Shown here: positions 31,598-39,231 of the stretch, one piece after another | Position numbering within the stretch: the first letter of the stretch is position 1 | Layout of the letters: each line of letters starts with the position of its first letter | Origin: an uncultured Muribaculaceae bacterium | GTDB lineage: Bacteria; Bacteroidota; Bacteroidia; Bacteroidales; Muribaculaceae | Direction: 5' to 3' | Assembly: GCA_910587915.1 (NCBI GenBank) | Contig: CAJUOB010000026.1 | Coordinates: 1 to 39,231 of the forward strand | Length of the DNA: 39,231 nucleotides | Translations under genes and position numbers: made by a program | Notes under the pieces: model-generated | Told to the model about the DNA's origin: nothing | Database searches by the model: none | What the model saw: only the letters and a program-made list of their open reading frames with translations

Positions 31598-33814
31598 CTA
31601 CATGGATTCAAGAAGAAGAACACGCGAAGCGTAATCGTTGCGGTTAGCTATATTATGTTCGAGAGGGATTTCAAGGCCATTTGACATCAGGTATTTACCT
31701 GAGAATTTTTTGCCTTCAAATGGCAGAGCCGAGCGATCTATGCGGTTCAGTTCGCTGACACGATACATTTTATCGGGATCGAGACCTGCCATAGTAATCC
31801 GTGGCACATGCTGGTTTACGAACGTTTCGGTTTTCCACCAGAAGAATACGGCATTTTGTTTATCCGGATTCACGTACATGAGGGATGCAGCACCTAGGCC
31901 ATCGTAGGGCGATAAAAGACGATATATATCGCCTTGCTGGACAATTGGTCGAATCTTCTTGTAGTTTGCTATGGCATTGCGGCAGAAGTCGATTTCTTCG
32001 GCCGTCATATTCTTGGGCTGTATTTCCATTCCTAGACGGCCACTCATGGCTACATCTGCGCGATATTTAATGGGAATGGTGCGATGTGTCTGATGGTTTG
32101 GTGCCGCGCTTATATGAGATGCCATGGCTACGGCAGGGAAGAAATGACTTGTTCCCCACTGCATGTAGACTCGCTGAAGAGCATCCGTGTTGTCGCTCAC
32201 CCAAAATTCGTCGAACCAAGGGAGTATGCCATAGTTTGCACGTCCACCGCCGCTGGCACATGCCTGAATGATTACATCGGGATATTTTGCGCGGATACGG
32301 TCGAGCGTTTTCGCGAGTCCTTTGTGATAGTCGACTACCAGGTGCGATTGATTGTCGGCCGAGAGGTACTGCGACCCATGATTCATGACGCATGCATTGG
32401 CATCCCATTTTATATAGTCTATCTCAGGATATTTAGTCATGAGGGTATCTACAATATTGAATACGATGTCCTGAACTTTTGGATTGGACATGTCGAGAAC
32501 CACCTGAGATCCTCCCCGACCTTTGAGGGGCTCGCGGTTGGATGCTTTTATTATGTACTCAGGATGCGCTTCATAGAGTTCGGATACGGTATTTGCCATT
32601 TCGGGCTCGATCCATATACCGAAGCCGATGCCATTCTTTTTTGCTTCGGCGAGGAGACCATTTATGCCGTGTGGCAGTTTAGTGGTGTCAACGGTCCAGT
32701 CGCCAAGAGAGGTTGTGTCGTTTTTACGTGGATATTTGTTGCCGAACCATCCGTCGTCCATCACGAATAGTTCGCCACCCATCGATGCGATATCTGCCAT
32801 CATCTGGGCCATCCCTTCCTCATTTATATCGAAGTATACGCCTTCCCAGCTGTTAAGCAAGATTTTGCGTAATTGTTCGCCATGAGCAATCTTGTATTTT
32901 CTGGCCCATCGGTGGAAATTTCGGCTCACTCCGCCCTTGCCTTCATCGGAGTAGGTGAGTGCCAGAGGTGGCGTGGCGAAAGTTTCGCCTTTTTTGAGGG
33001 TATAGGCCGAATTGTCGTCGTTGATGCCGGCAAAGAAATGATGATAGTCGGATTCATCGGTATCGATACGCAGGCAATAGTTTCCACTGTAGCATAGGGC
33101 TGCACCGATGGTGCGGCCGGTATTCTCCTGAGGTTTGCCATCGAGAGAGAACATTACCTCAGAGTGGGCAGTGTGGGAATTGCGGATACCATCTTTGTTC
33201 TTGATTACTTTCATGCCCGGCTGCAGGGCTTCTTCACAGAGCTTGCCTTCATTTCCCCACGCACCATATAGGGATGATAGGTGCACGTTTCCTCTGCGGA
33301 TTGGAAGATATGCCGATGCATATTCTCGAAGAGTTATATCTTTCTTACCATTGTTCTGAGCCTCTACCCATGTCTCGATAATTTCGCTATTGGGGCGTGT
33401 GAGATAATTTACGGTCAGTTCAAATGGATAGTATTTATCGGCCAGACGGATTGCAGTAACTTTCTCTCCATCGAGGTCTATGGTCTCGACGGCTTTTACA
33501 ACCAGATCGAGTGTCATGTTTCCGTCGGGATGCGTGACGCTCATCGCGGTTTCGCGAGATGATGAAAGTCCATAGACAGGATAAGCTTCCATCGAATGAT
33601 GGGCAGAGTTGATAGCCTCAACCTCGTTTGGGCTAACAGCATCGCCATAGTATAGGAAACGAAGCGCTTTTCCTTCGGTCGCATCGAGAATCAAGGATGT
33701 ACCGGGAGTGGATATGTGCACGTTTTCGGCCGACACAAAGCTTGGGATAAGTGTCGATATGCCGATTGCGAACCATGCGGCCACACCCCGTTTGAAATGG
33801 TGTTGATTGGTCAT
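31598..33814 (-). CDS. GH36 alpha-galactosidase, exported
   Basis: A 738-aa alpha-galactosidase of the long bacterial GH36 type. After a signal peptide (GVAAWFAIGISTLIPSFVSA) come a beta-sandwich domain (about 25-320), the TIM barrel (about 330-640) and a C-terminal antiparallel domain. Hallmarks are FVMDDGWFG, IWIEPEMAN, DYIKWDANA with nucleophile Asp471, CASGGGRANYG, and WVSDNTDALQR with acid/base Asp541. These positions match the well-studied Geobacillus enzyme (478 and 548). I use ATG33814: an ATG ten codons earlier (33844) lies inside the promoter's -7 box. Together with the GH97 and GH36 genes at 835 and 5746, it makes three alpha-galactosidases in the window. Likely substrates are raffinose-type sugars or galactosylated glycans. 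Confidence 0.95.
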   Translation of the reverse strand: MTNQHHFKRGVAAWFAIGISTLIPSFVSAENVHISTPGTSLILDATEGKALRFLYYGDAVSPNEVEAINSAHHSMEAYPVYGLSSSRETAMSVTHPDGNMTLDLVVKAVETIDLDGEKVTAIRLADKYYPFELTVNYLTRPNSEIIETWVEAQNNGKKDITLREYASAYLPIRRGNVHLSSLYGAWGNEGKLCEEALQPGMKVIKNKDGIRNSHTAHSEVMFSLDGKPQENTGRTIGAALCYSGNYCLRIDTDESDYHHFFAGINDDNSAYTLKKGETFATPPLALTYSDEGKGGVSRNFHRWARKYKIAHGEQLRKILLNSWEGVYFDINEEGMAQMMADIASMGGELFVMDDGWFGNKYPRKNDTTSLGDWTVDTTKLPHGINGLLAEAKKNGIGFGIWIEPEMANTVSELYEAHPEYIIKASNREPLKGRGGSQVVLDMSNPKVQDIVFNIVDTLMTKYPEIDYIKWDANACVMNHGSQYLSADNQSHLVVDYHKGLAKTLDRIRAKYPDVIIQACASGGGRANYGILPWFDEFWVSDNTDALQRVYMQWGTSHFFPAVAMASHISAAPNHQTHRTIPIKYRADVAMSGRLGMEIQPKNMTAEEIDFCRNAIANYKKIRPIVQQGDIYRLLSPYDGLGAASLMYVNPDKQNAVFFWWKTETFVNQHVPRITMAGLDPDKMYRVSELNRIDRSALPFEGKKFSGKYLMSNGLEIPLEHNIANRNDYASRVLLLESM

Positions 33815-33841
33815 ATGAATTAGAATAAGGTTAGATTTATG

Positions 33842-33871
33842 CAAAAATAAGCAAATTCCCTCGATTTCAAA
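33842..33871 (-). promoter_or_regulatory. Promoter of the GH36 gene
   Basis: On the reverse strand TTTG (33871-33868), 18 bases and TATTTTTG (33849-33842) match the Bacteroidota pattern, with a slightly short spacer. The predicted start near 33835 gives a 20-base leader to ATG33814. The site begins within ten bases of the uvrA2 stop. Confidence 0.6.
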
Positions 33872-33877
33872 AATATG

Positions 33878-36367
33878 CTATATGAAGCGTCCGGTGATAC
33901 TTGCAGGATTCGATGCGATGTCGGATGGCGTGCCGGTAGCAACAATCAAGCCACCATCATTACCGCCACCGGGGCCCATATCGATGATATAGTCGGCATT
34001 GCGTATTATATCGAGGTCATGCTCGATGACAATGACGGTAGCTCCCTGATCGACAAGTCGCTGCAGGACATCAAGCAGGGTGCGGACATCGAGGGGATGC
34101 AGTCCGATTGTCGGTTCGTCGAATACAAATATGGACTGAGCCTGAGGACGCCCCATGTCGGATGCAAGCTTAAGACGCTGGGCCTCTCCACCGGAGAGAC
34201 TGGTTGTTGCTTCCCCTAAGGTGAGATATCCAAGCCCAAGATTGCATAGGGTGTCGAGGCGTGGTTTCACATTTTTGTATTCGGTGCAGTCGGAGGCGGC
34301 TTTTTCTATATCGGAAGCCATCAGATCGGGCATCGAAAATGTATCGCCCTTCTTATTATGGCAATGAATGAGATAGGCATCCTTTGCATATCTGGAGCCG
34401 TGACATTCGGGACACGGGACATCGACATCCGGCAAAAATTGGATGTCAAGGCTTACAGAACCGGTACCGTCGCATACGGGACAACGCAAGCGACCGGTAT
34501 TATAGGAGAAGTCTCCGGCTTTATATCCGGCCTCTTTTGCTTGAGGAGTGCGTGCATAGATCTTTCTCAGTTCGTCGTGAACTCCGGCATATGTGGCCAC
34601 TGTAGAGCGTATGTTCGCACCGATCGGAGTCGAATCAATGAGTTTAACCATGGTGATGCCGTCGGCTTGCACCGACTTCACATGTGGTGGCAGCTCTTTT
34701 CCGGCAATACTTGCTTCGACGGCCGGCACGAGACTCTCAAGAATCATGGTCGTTTTTCCGGAACCGGATACACCTGTTACCACGGTCATACGCCCTTTGG
34801 GAATAGCTACATCGAGAGGTTGCACGGTATGGATCGGGCTTGTTGTCATGGTTATTGTACCAAGATCGAACATCGATGTATTGTTGATGGACGGCCTTAC
34901 CCGATAATTGTATTTACCCGATAGAAATGGTCCGATTTTCGATGCAGAGTCTGCTTCAATGTCGGCCAGAGTGCCTTGTGCAATGATACGGCCACCGTTG
35001 GCTCCGGCACCGGGACCCATTTCGATTATATGGTCGGCAATGCGCAGAATCTGTGCGTCGTGGTCGACAAGTACCACTGAGTTGCCGTCGTCGACAAGGT
35101 CGTGTATTATACCGGTGAGCCCTGTTATGTTGGCCGGATGCAATCCGATGGATGGTTCATCGAGCACGTACATAACTCCGGTGGTACGGTTACGCACGGT
35201 ACGGGCAAGTTGCATTCGTTGCCGCTCACCGGTGGAGAGGGTGGCGGCCGCTCGGTCGATGCAGAGGTAGCCGAGCCCAAGCTCAAGGAGTCTTTTTGCG
35301 GTCACCACAAATGATTCCACAATGCTTTTTGCCATAGGTTGCATGTCTTGCGGCAACGAATCGGGCACGGTACGGACCCAGCGGTCGCATTCTTCGAGCG
35401 ACATGGTGCAGACTTGATCGAGTCCGAGCGACATAATGCGCGGTGCGCGTGCGGCTTCCGACAGTCGTGTTCCATGACAGTCGGGGCATGTCTCGCTTTT
35501 GAGAAAACGTTCCACCCGCTTCATTCCTTTCTCATCGGAAACCTTGGCGAGGGCATTCTCGACAGTGTACACAGCATTGTAGTATGTGAAATCGAGTTCA
35601 CTGCCGGTATTGCCATTTTTGGCTTTATATAGTATATGTTTCTTTTCCGGAGGTCCATTGAACACAATGTCCCGCTCTTTTTCGGTAAGCTGATTGAATG
35701 GGATATCGGTGCGCACCCCCATTTCGCGGCAAACATCTTTCATGAGCGACCACATGAGGGAATTCCATGGCGCGACAGCCCCTTGGTCGATAGTCAGCGA
35801 TTCATCCGGTACAAGTGTGGTGCGATCAACTGTCATAACCACTCCTGTACCGCTGCAACGCGGACATGCACCGGTGCTGTTAAAGGATAAGTCTTCGGCA
35901 GATGGCCCGTAAAAATGCTTCCCGCAGTTAGAACATATAAGCTCTTTTTCAGCAGCCACATCCATGGTCGGTTCGTGGTAGTGACCGCATGCAGGACATC
36001 GATGGCTTGCCAAGCGTGAAAACATGAGCCGTAGGCTTGCAAGAAGTTCAGTTCCGGTGCCGAATGTGCTGCGAACACCTGCGACACCGGGACGTTGCCT
36101 CAGGGCAATTGCCGCAGGTACGTGGCGTATATCATCGACCTGCGCCTGGGGTGCTTGCGACATTCGTCGGCGGGTATATGTTGAAAGTGCTTCGAGATAT
36201 CGTCGGGAGCCTTCGGCATATATCACGCCCAACGCAAGTGAGGATTTGCCCGATCCGGAGACGCCTGCTATACCTACTATCTCATTGAGAGGAATATCAA
36301 CGTCGATATCCTTTAGATTGTGAACCCGGGCACCTCTAATCTCTATGTTGTAATCATTGGATTTCAT
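33878..36367 (-). CDS. UvrA2-type ABC ATPase (UvrA paralogue)
   Basis: An 829-aa protein related to the excision-repair ATPase UvrA (about 940 aa). Two ABC modules have Walker A GVSGSGKSS (residues 35-43) and GVSGSGKTT, signatures LSTGERQRMQLAR and LSGGEAQRLKLA, and Walker B with LDEPSIGLHP and FDEPTIGLHP. Zinc-binding cysteine pairs are kept (CPACGHYH, CSNCGKHF, CPRCSGTG, CPDCHGTR, CPVCDGTG, CPECHGSR). It is shorter in the first module, where the UvrB-binding domain of true UvrA sits, and the first signature has Thr in place of Gly. This is the class II pattern seen in UvrA2/DrrC proteins linked to tolerance of DNA-binding drugs; whether it acts with UvrBC is unknown. It follows a terminator and is not in an obvious operon. 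Confidence 0.88.
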   Translation of the reverse strand: MKSNDYNIEIRGARVHNLKDIDVDIPLNEIVGIAGVSGSGKSSLALGVIYAEGSRRYLEALSTYTRRRMSQAPQAQVDDIRHVPAAIALRQRPGVAGVRSTFGTGTELLASLRLMFSRLASHRCPACGHYHEPTMDVAAEKELICSNCGKHFYGPSAEDLSFNSTGACPRCSGTGVVMTVDRTTLVPDESLTIDQGAVAPWNSLMWSLMKDVCREMGVRTDIPFNQLTEKERDIVFNGPPEKKHILYKAKNGNTGSELDFTYYNAVYTVENALAKVSDEKGMKRVERFLKSETCPDCHGTRLSEAARAPRIMSLGLDQVCTMSLEECDRWVRTVPDSLPQDMQPMAKSIVESFVVTAKRLLELGLGYLCIDRAAATLSTGERQRMQLARTVRNRTTGVMYVLDEPSIGLHPANITGLTGIIHDLVDDGNSVVLVDHDAQILRIADHIIEMGPGAGANGGRIIAQGTLADIEADSASKIGPFLSGKYNYRVRPSINNTSMFDLGTITMTTSPIHTVQPLDVAIPKGRMTVVTGVSGSGKTTMILESLVPAVEASIAGKELPPHVKSVQADGITMVKLIDSTPIGANIRSTVATYAGVHDELRKIYARTPQAKEAGYKAGDFSYNTGRLRCPVCDGTGSVSLDIQFLPDVDVPCPECHGSRYAKDAYLIHCHNKKGDTFSMPDLMASDIEKAASDCTEYKNVKPRLDTLCNLGLGYLTLGEATTSLSGGEAQRLKLASDMGRPQAQSIFVFDEPTIGLHPLDVRTLLDVLQRLVDQGATVIVIEHDLDIIRNADYIIDMGPGGGNDGGLIVATGTPSDIASNPASITGRFI

Positions 36368-36378
36368 ATTGCTATAAA

Positions 36379-36404
36379 AAACACCGGAATTAATCCCGGT
36401 GTTT
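36379..36404 (-). terminator. Terminator after the agmatine operon
   Basis: A 9-base perfect stem (AAACACCGG with CCGGTGTTT, eight-base loop), followed on the minus strand by six T. It lies 12 bases after the N-carbamoylputrescine amidase stop and just before the UvrA2 start. Confidence 0.9.
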
Positions 36405-36415
36405 GATCTGCGTTT

Positions 36416-37312
36416 TTATTTTCTGAACCTTTTTGTAAGGTCGGAATATGCATCGATTCGTCGGTCTCTGAGGAATGGCCACCATCGGCGTACCTGCTCC
36501 GACCGTGTCATGTCGATATCAACGATTGCAGTGGTCTCGGTATCTCTAGGTGCCTGGTACAAGAACTCCCCTTGTGGTCCGGCCACAAAACTCGAACCCC
36601 AGAAAAGAATTCCGTTGGTCGCTCCGGATGGATCCGGTTCGTGTCCGACACGATTTACGGCGACTACGGGAATACCGTTGGCGATGGCATGGGCTCGCTG
36701 GATCGTTATCCATGCTTGACGCTGACGTTCTTTCTCAGCATCAGTATCGGTGCTTTCCCAACCTATGGCAGTGGGGTATACGAGCATCTCGGCACCGGCG
36801 AGGGCCATAAGGCGGGCTGCTTCGGGGTACCATTGGTCCCAGCACACAAGGACTCCGATACGACCGAGCGATGTGTCGACGGGCTCGAAGCCTAAATCGC
36901 CTGGAGTGAAATAAAACTTTTCGTAGTAGGCAGGATCGTCGGGAATATGCATCTTGCGGTATTCCCCGGCAATAGAACCATCGGAATCGAATACCACTGC
37001 TGTGTTGTGGTACAGACCAGGGGCGCGTCGTTCGAAAAGAGAGGTGACAATGACGGTGCCAGTCTCTTTGGCAAGTGCAGAATAGAAATCCGTGGCTTCT
37101 CCGGGTATTGCTACAGCGAGGGAGCAAAGATCGACATTTTCTGTCTGGCAGAAATACAAGGAATCGTGCAGCTCTTGATTGACAATGAGTTGGGCTCCAT
37201 CGGCAGCAAGCTGTCGTACTTTGGCCGCGATGTTGGCACGATTGACAGCTGCCTCGGGACTTGCAGATTGCTGTATAATAGCGGTTTTAATTGTTCGTTT
37301 CATAGTCGTCAT
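36416..37312 (-). CDS. aguB: N-carbamoylputrescine amidase
   Basis: A 298-aa nitrilase-superfamily enzyme that hydrolyses N-carbamoylputrescine to putrescine, ammonia and CO2. The catalytic triad is visible as Glu in IVNQELHD, Lys in YRKMHIPDDPAYYEKFYF and Cys in VLVCWDQWYPEAAR. The ends and length match AguB. A second ATG three codons in (37303, MKRTIKTAIIQQ) is an equally good start. The gene overlaps the agmatine deiminase gene by about 26 bases, coupling the two consecutive steps of putrescine synthesis from agmatine. A clean terminator follows. Confidence 0.95.
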   Translation of the reverse strand: MTTMKRTIKTAIIQQSASPEAAVNRANIAAKVRQLAADGAQLIVNQELHDSLYFCQTENVDLCSLAVAIPGEATDFYSALAKETGTVIVTSLFERRAPGLYHNTAVVFDSDGSIAGEYRKMHIPDDPAYYEKFYFTPGDLGFEPVDTSLGRIGVLVCWDQWYPEAARLMALAGAEMLVYPTAIGWESTDTDAEKERQRQAWITIQRAHAIANGIPVVAVNRVGHEPDPSGATNGILFWGSSFVAGPQGEFLYQAPRDTETTAIVDIDMTRSEQVRRWWPFLRDRRIDAYSDLTKRFRK

Positions 37313-38360
37313 TCAATACACCGAGTGGGAGTTGCATTGTGGCACAGTGAAGGGAGCCATGTTGGCGGATAAGGCTACGGCAGTCGACAGGCACAATTTC
37401 ATATTCCGGCATAGCCGATTCAAGAATCATGGCGGCAAGTGCGTCTTTTTTAGGTTGTCCGTAAGTGGGCATAATCACCGCTCCATTGATAATAAGGAAG
37501 TTGGCATAAGTGGCCGGTAGTCGTGTGCCGTCTTCGGGATCATAAATCGGATCGGGCAATGGAAGCTCTACAAGATGAAATGGGGCACCGAGCGCATTTG
37601 TGAAAGATGCCAGCTCATCGCGCATGGCCTCAAGCTCTGCAAAGTGCTCATCATCGGGATTATCGCATCCGGTATATGCTATTATATCACCCGGAGGAAG
37701 AATGCGGGCGAGGGTATCGATATGTCCATCGGTATCGTCGCCGGCCAGTTGACCATGCTTGAGCCAAAGTATTTTTTTTGCGCCAAGATTCTCGAGTAAA
37801 GCAGTTTCGATATCATATTGATCAAGGGCGTCGTTGCGGTTTGGAGCAAGGAGACAATGCTCGGTGGTAAGGATAGTACCTTTTCCGTCGCTTTCGATGG
37901 ATCCTCCCTCGAGTACCATTGTGGCGGGTCCGTGATACCAACCGGTGATAAGCGTGGAACTGTGAAGGCGTTGGGCTACACGGTTATCTTTATCAGCTGC
38001 AAATTTCATGCCCCAGCCATTGAATATAAAGTCCTGGAGCATGGGTGTGCCGTCCGGCCCCATCACGATTATTGGCCCGTAATCGCGGGTCCAAGTATCG
38101 TTTATAGGCATTTCGAGCTGTATGATGTTATCGAGGCGGCATGTGGGAGGGAACATATCGTCGGATGGAAGTTCCGGGCCAATAAGAATCACTTTGGCTC
38201 TCTCTGCAATTGCCGATATGATGTCGATATATGTTTTCCTGACGTCATCGAGCATGTATGCCCAATCGGTATCTGCATTTGGCCATGCAAGCAGCACTGC
38301 ATCGGCCGGTTCCCATTCGGCGGGTAGTCTGAAATTTTTGGGTAGTTCGAAACTGTTCAT
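37287..38360 (-). CDS. aguA: Agmatine deiminase
   Basis: A 357-aa enzyme of the peptidyl-arginine-deiminase superfamily that converts agmatine to N-carbamoylputrescine. Motifs are WPNADTDWAYM near the N-terminus, DTWTRDYGP, LEGGSIESDGKGTIL, the histidine in DDTDGHIDTLAR, and the nucleophile Cys339 in HGSLHCATMQLP. Length is normal for the family. Its start overlaps the stop of the small upstream gene (ATGA), and its end overlaps aguB. No agmatine/putrescine exchanger or carbamate kinase is adjacent, so the route seems to serve polyamine synthesis rather than ATP formation. Confidence 0.96.
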   Translation of the reverse strand: MNSFELPKNFRLPAEWEPADAVLLAWPNADTDWAYMLDDVRKTYIDIISAIAERAKVILIGPELPSDDMFPPTCRLDNIIQLEMPINDTWTRDYGPIIVMGPDGTPMLQDFIFNGWGMKFAADKDNRVAQRLHSSTLITGWYHGPATMVLEGGSIESDGKGTILTTEHCLLAPNRNDALDQYDIETALLENLGAKKILWLKHGQLAGDDTDGHIDTLARILPPGDIIAYTGCDNPDDEHFAELEAMRDELASFTNALGAPFHLVELPLPDPIYDPEDGTRLPATYANFLIINGAVIMPTYGQPKKDALAAMILESAMPEYEIVPVDCRSLIRQHGSLHCATMQLPLGVLNDDYETNN

Positions 38361-38596
38361 TCTTGATTATCGTAATCGCTTAGGCTATCCCACACCTCAT
38401 CCTGGCCGTCCATATATTCGTTGCAGAAGTCCATGAAGCCATTTCGTTCGGAAGAGCCCATTTCACGGCAATATTCTTTATATCTGCGACGTAAATCGTT
38501 GTCATCGACAAGAGCACGTCTGAATTCAGCCTCAGCAAGATCGGCACTGTGAGATTGTTTTATAATCGATACGAAAAAGTCTTCAATTTCTTCCAT
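38357..38596 (-). CDS. Small acidic protein upstream of agmatine deiminase
   Basis: A 79-aa protein, strongly acidic, helical and soluble. FFVSIIKQSHSADLAEAEFR and DNDLRRRYKEYCREMGSSER suggest two helices. It is the first gene of the putrescine operon and overlaps aguA by four bases, so it is translated and likely real. I do not recognise a function; a small regulator or an unrelated passenger are both possible. A -7 element lies 35 bases upstream. Confidence 0.75.
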   Translation of the reverse strand: MEEIEDFFVSIIKQSHSADLAEAEFRRALVDDNDLRRRYKEYCREMGSSERNGFMDFCNEYMDGQDEVWDSLSDYDNQE

Positions 38597-38630
38597 GGTC
38601 AGATGAGAGATGGTAGGTTAGATATGGCTT

Positions 38631-38638
38631 CAAAAATA
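38631..38638 (-). promoter_or_regulatory. -7 element of the agmatine operon
   Basis: The reverse strand reads TATTTTTG, identical to the elements before the ECF sigma and GH36 genes. Transcription would begin near 38624, about 28 bases before ATG38596. The adjacent terminator stem occupies the -33 region and leaves no TTTG there. Confidence 0.45.
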
Positions 38639-38640
38639 GC

Positions 38641-38679
38641 AAAAAAAAGTGACAGTAGATAATACTGCCACTTTTTTTT
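38641..38679 (-). terminator. Terminator after the decarboxylase beta-subunit gene
   Basis: A long stem pairs AAAAAAAGTG-CAGTA with TACTG-CACTTTTTTT with one A/C mismatch and a five-base loop. On the minus strand it ends in a T-run. It follows the stop at 38717 and directly adjoins the next operon's promoter. Confidence 0.85.
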
Positions 38680-38716
38680 GAATAGATTAGATTTTTTTAC
38701 AATTCTGCGGTCCTTA

Positions 38717-39231
38717 TCAGGCAAGGAATCCGAGGAGTACACCGGCAGCCACGGCCGATCCGATTACACCAGCAACATTGGGACCCATGGCATGCATGAG
38801 AAGGTAGTTGGAAGGATCGTATTCGAGACCGAGGTTGTTGGATATACGAGCACTCATAGGCACGGCCGATACACCGGCGTTACCGATAAGGGGATTGATT
38901 TTCTTCGACTTGGGAAGCACGAGGTTGAACAGCTTGACAAAGAGCACACCGCTCGACGATGCAATGACGAATGCCATGAAGCCAAGGAAGAAAATGAAGA
39001 TTGTCTGGGGGGTAAGGAACTGCGAAGCCTGAGTAGATGCACCTACAGTCATGCCGAGAAGGATAGTGACGATGTCGGTAAGGGCATTGCTTGCTGTCTT
39101 GGCCAGACGGGATGTCACGCCGCACTCACGGAGCAGGTTTCCGAAGAAGAGCATACCGAGCAGTGGCAAACCGGAAGGAACCACAAAGCAAGTGAGAAGC
39201 ATACCGACGATGGGGAAGATGATCTTCTCGT
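38717..39231 (-). CDS. Na+-translocating decarboxylase beta subunit, C-terminal part (window edge)
   Basis: The last 170 residues of a membrane subunit; the coding frame runs off the right edge, so the start is outside. GNLLRECGVTSRL, LTDIVTILLGMTVGAS, GNAGVSAVPMSARI and YLLMHAMGPNVAGVIGSAVA are the signature blocks of the OadB/GcdB/MmdB family, with about five helices visible. These subunits couple decarboxylation of oxaloacetate or methylmalonyl-CoA to sodium export. In Bacteroidales the partner subunits usually lie just upstream, here beyond the edge. Which acid is used cannot be decided from this part. It ends with a strong terminator. Confidence 0.93.
   Translation of the reverse strand, partial: EKIIFPIVGMLLTCFVVPSGLPLLGMLFFGNLLRECGVTSRLAKTASNALTDIVTILLGMTVGASTQASQFLTPQTIFIFFLGFMAFVIASSSGVLFVKLFNLVLPKSKKINPLIGNAGVSAVPMSARISNNLGLEYDPSNYLLMHAMGPNVAGVIGSAVAAGVLLGFLA

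Noticed and set aside
32084..32770. A 228-codon plus-strand frame inside the GH36 gene
   Set aside because: It is antisense to the conserved catalytic barrel and carries no motif.

Overview
The window looks like a chromosomal segment from a gut member of Bacteroidota, order Bacteroidales. Family Muribaculaceae fits best, but that is an inference without a database search. The supporting signs are several matches to the Bacteroidota -7 promoter element TAnnTTTG, few Shine-Dalgarno sequences, SusB-type GH97 and GH43/GH36/GH2 secreted glycosidases, a TonB receptor/DUF4374/PepSY iron-type operon, PepSY-like periplasmic proteins, and a C-terminal motif shared by two secreted proteins. No tRNA, rRNA, CRISPR array or intact mobile element was seen.

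Layout. 1-490: the C-terminal remnant of an IS4-type transposase with a frameshifted end. 490-10678 (+): a secreted glycan-degradation cluster. It holds a tiny lectin-like protein, a GH97 alpha-galactosidase, a GH43 enzyme, a 601-aa carbohydrate-binding-like protein, a GH36-type alpha-galactosidase whose last ~30 codons are frameshifted off, and a LacZ-type GH2 beta-galactosidase. No SusC/SusD pair accompanies it. 10679-14444 (+): an ECF sigma factor, a membrane-anchored likely anti-sigma factor, a small exported protein and an outer-membrane beta-barrel. 14636-15979 (-): a secreted protein of unknown function. 16372-20689 (+): a 68-aa orphan, then the RNA ligase RtcB overlapping the release-factor homologue PrfH, then a coiled-coil DUF2130 protein with nuclease-like residues and a SecDF-head-like lipoprotein.

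20784-25881 (-): a TonB-dependent receptor, a DUF4374 lipoprotein and a PepSY membrane protein, a typical Bacteroidota iron/haem/siderophore uptake set. 25985-29122 (-): an RND pump subunit with no adaptor or outer-membrane channel beside it, divergent from 29278-31458 (+): a LytS-type kinase, a LytTR regulator and a PepSY-like periplasmic protein. 31598-36367 (-): a second GH36 alpha-galactosidase and a UvrA2-type ABC ATPase. 36416-38596 (-): N-carbamoylputrescine amidase, agmatine deiminase and a small acidic protein, translationally coupled for agmatine-to-putrescine conversion. 38717-39231 (-): the C-terminal part of a sodium-pumping decarboxylase beta subunit, cut by the window edge.

Three alpha-galactosidases from two families, a beta-galactosidase and a GH43 enzyme point to trimming of galactose- and possibly arabinose-bearing glycans. 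The RtcB-PrfH block is the most interesting system. RtcB-PrfH repair of cleaved ribosomes is already described, but the link to the DUF2130 and lipoprotein genes, and to the small ORF upstream, is not something I recognise as characterised.
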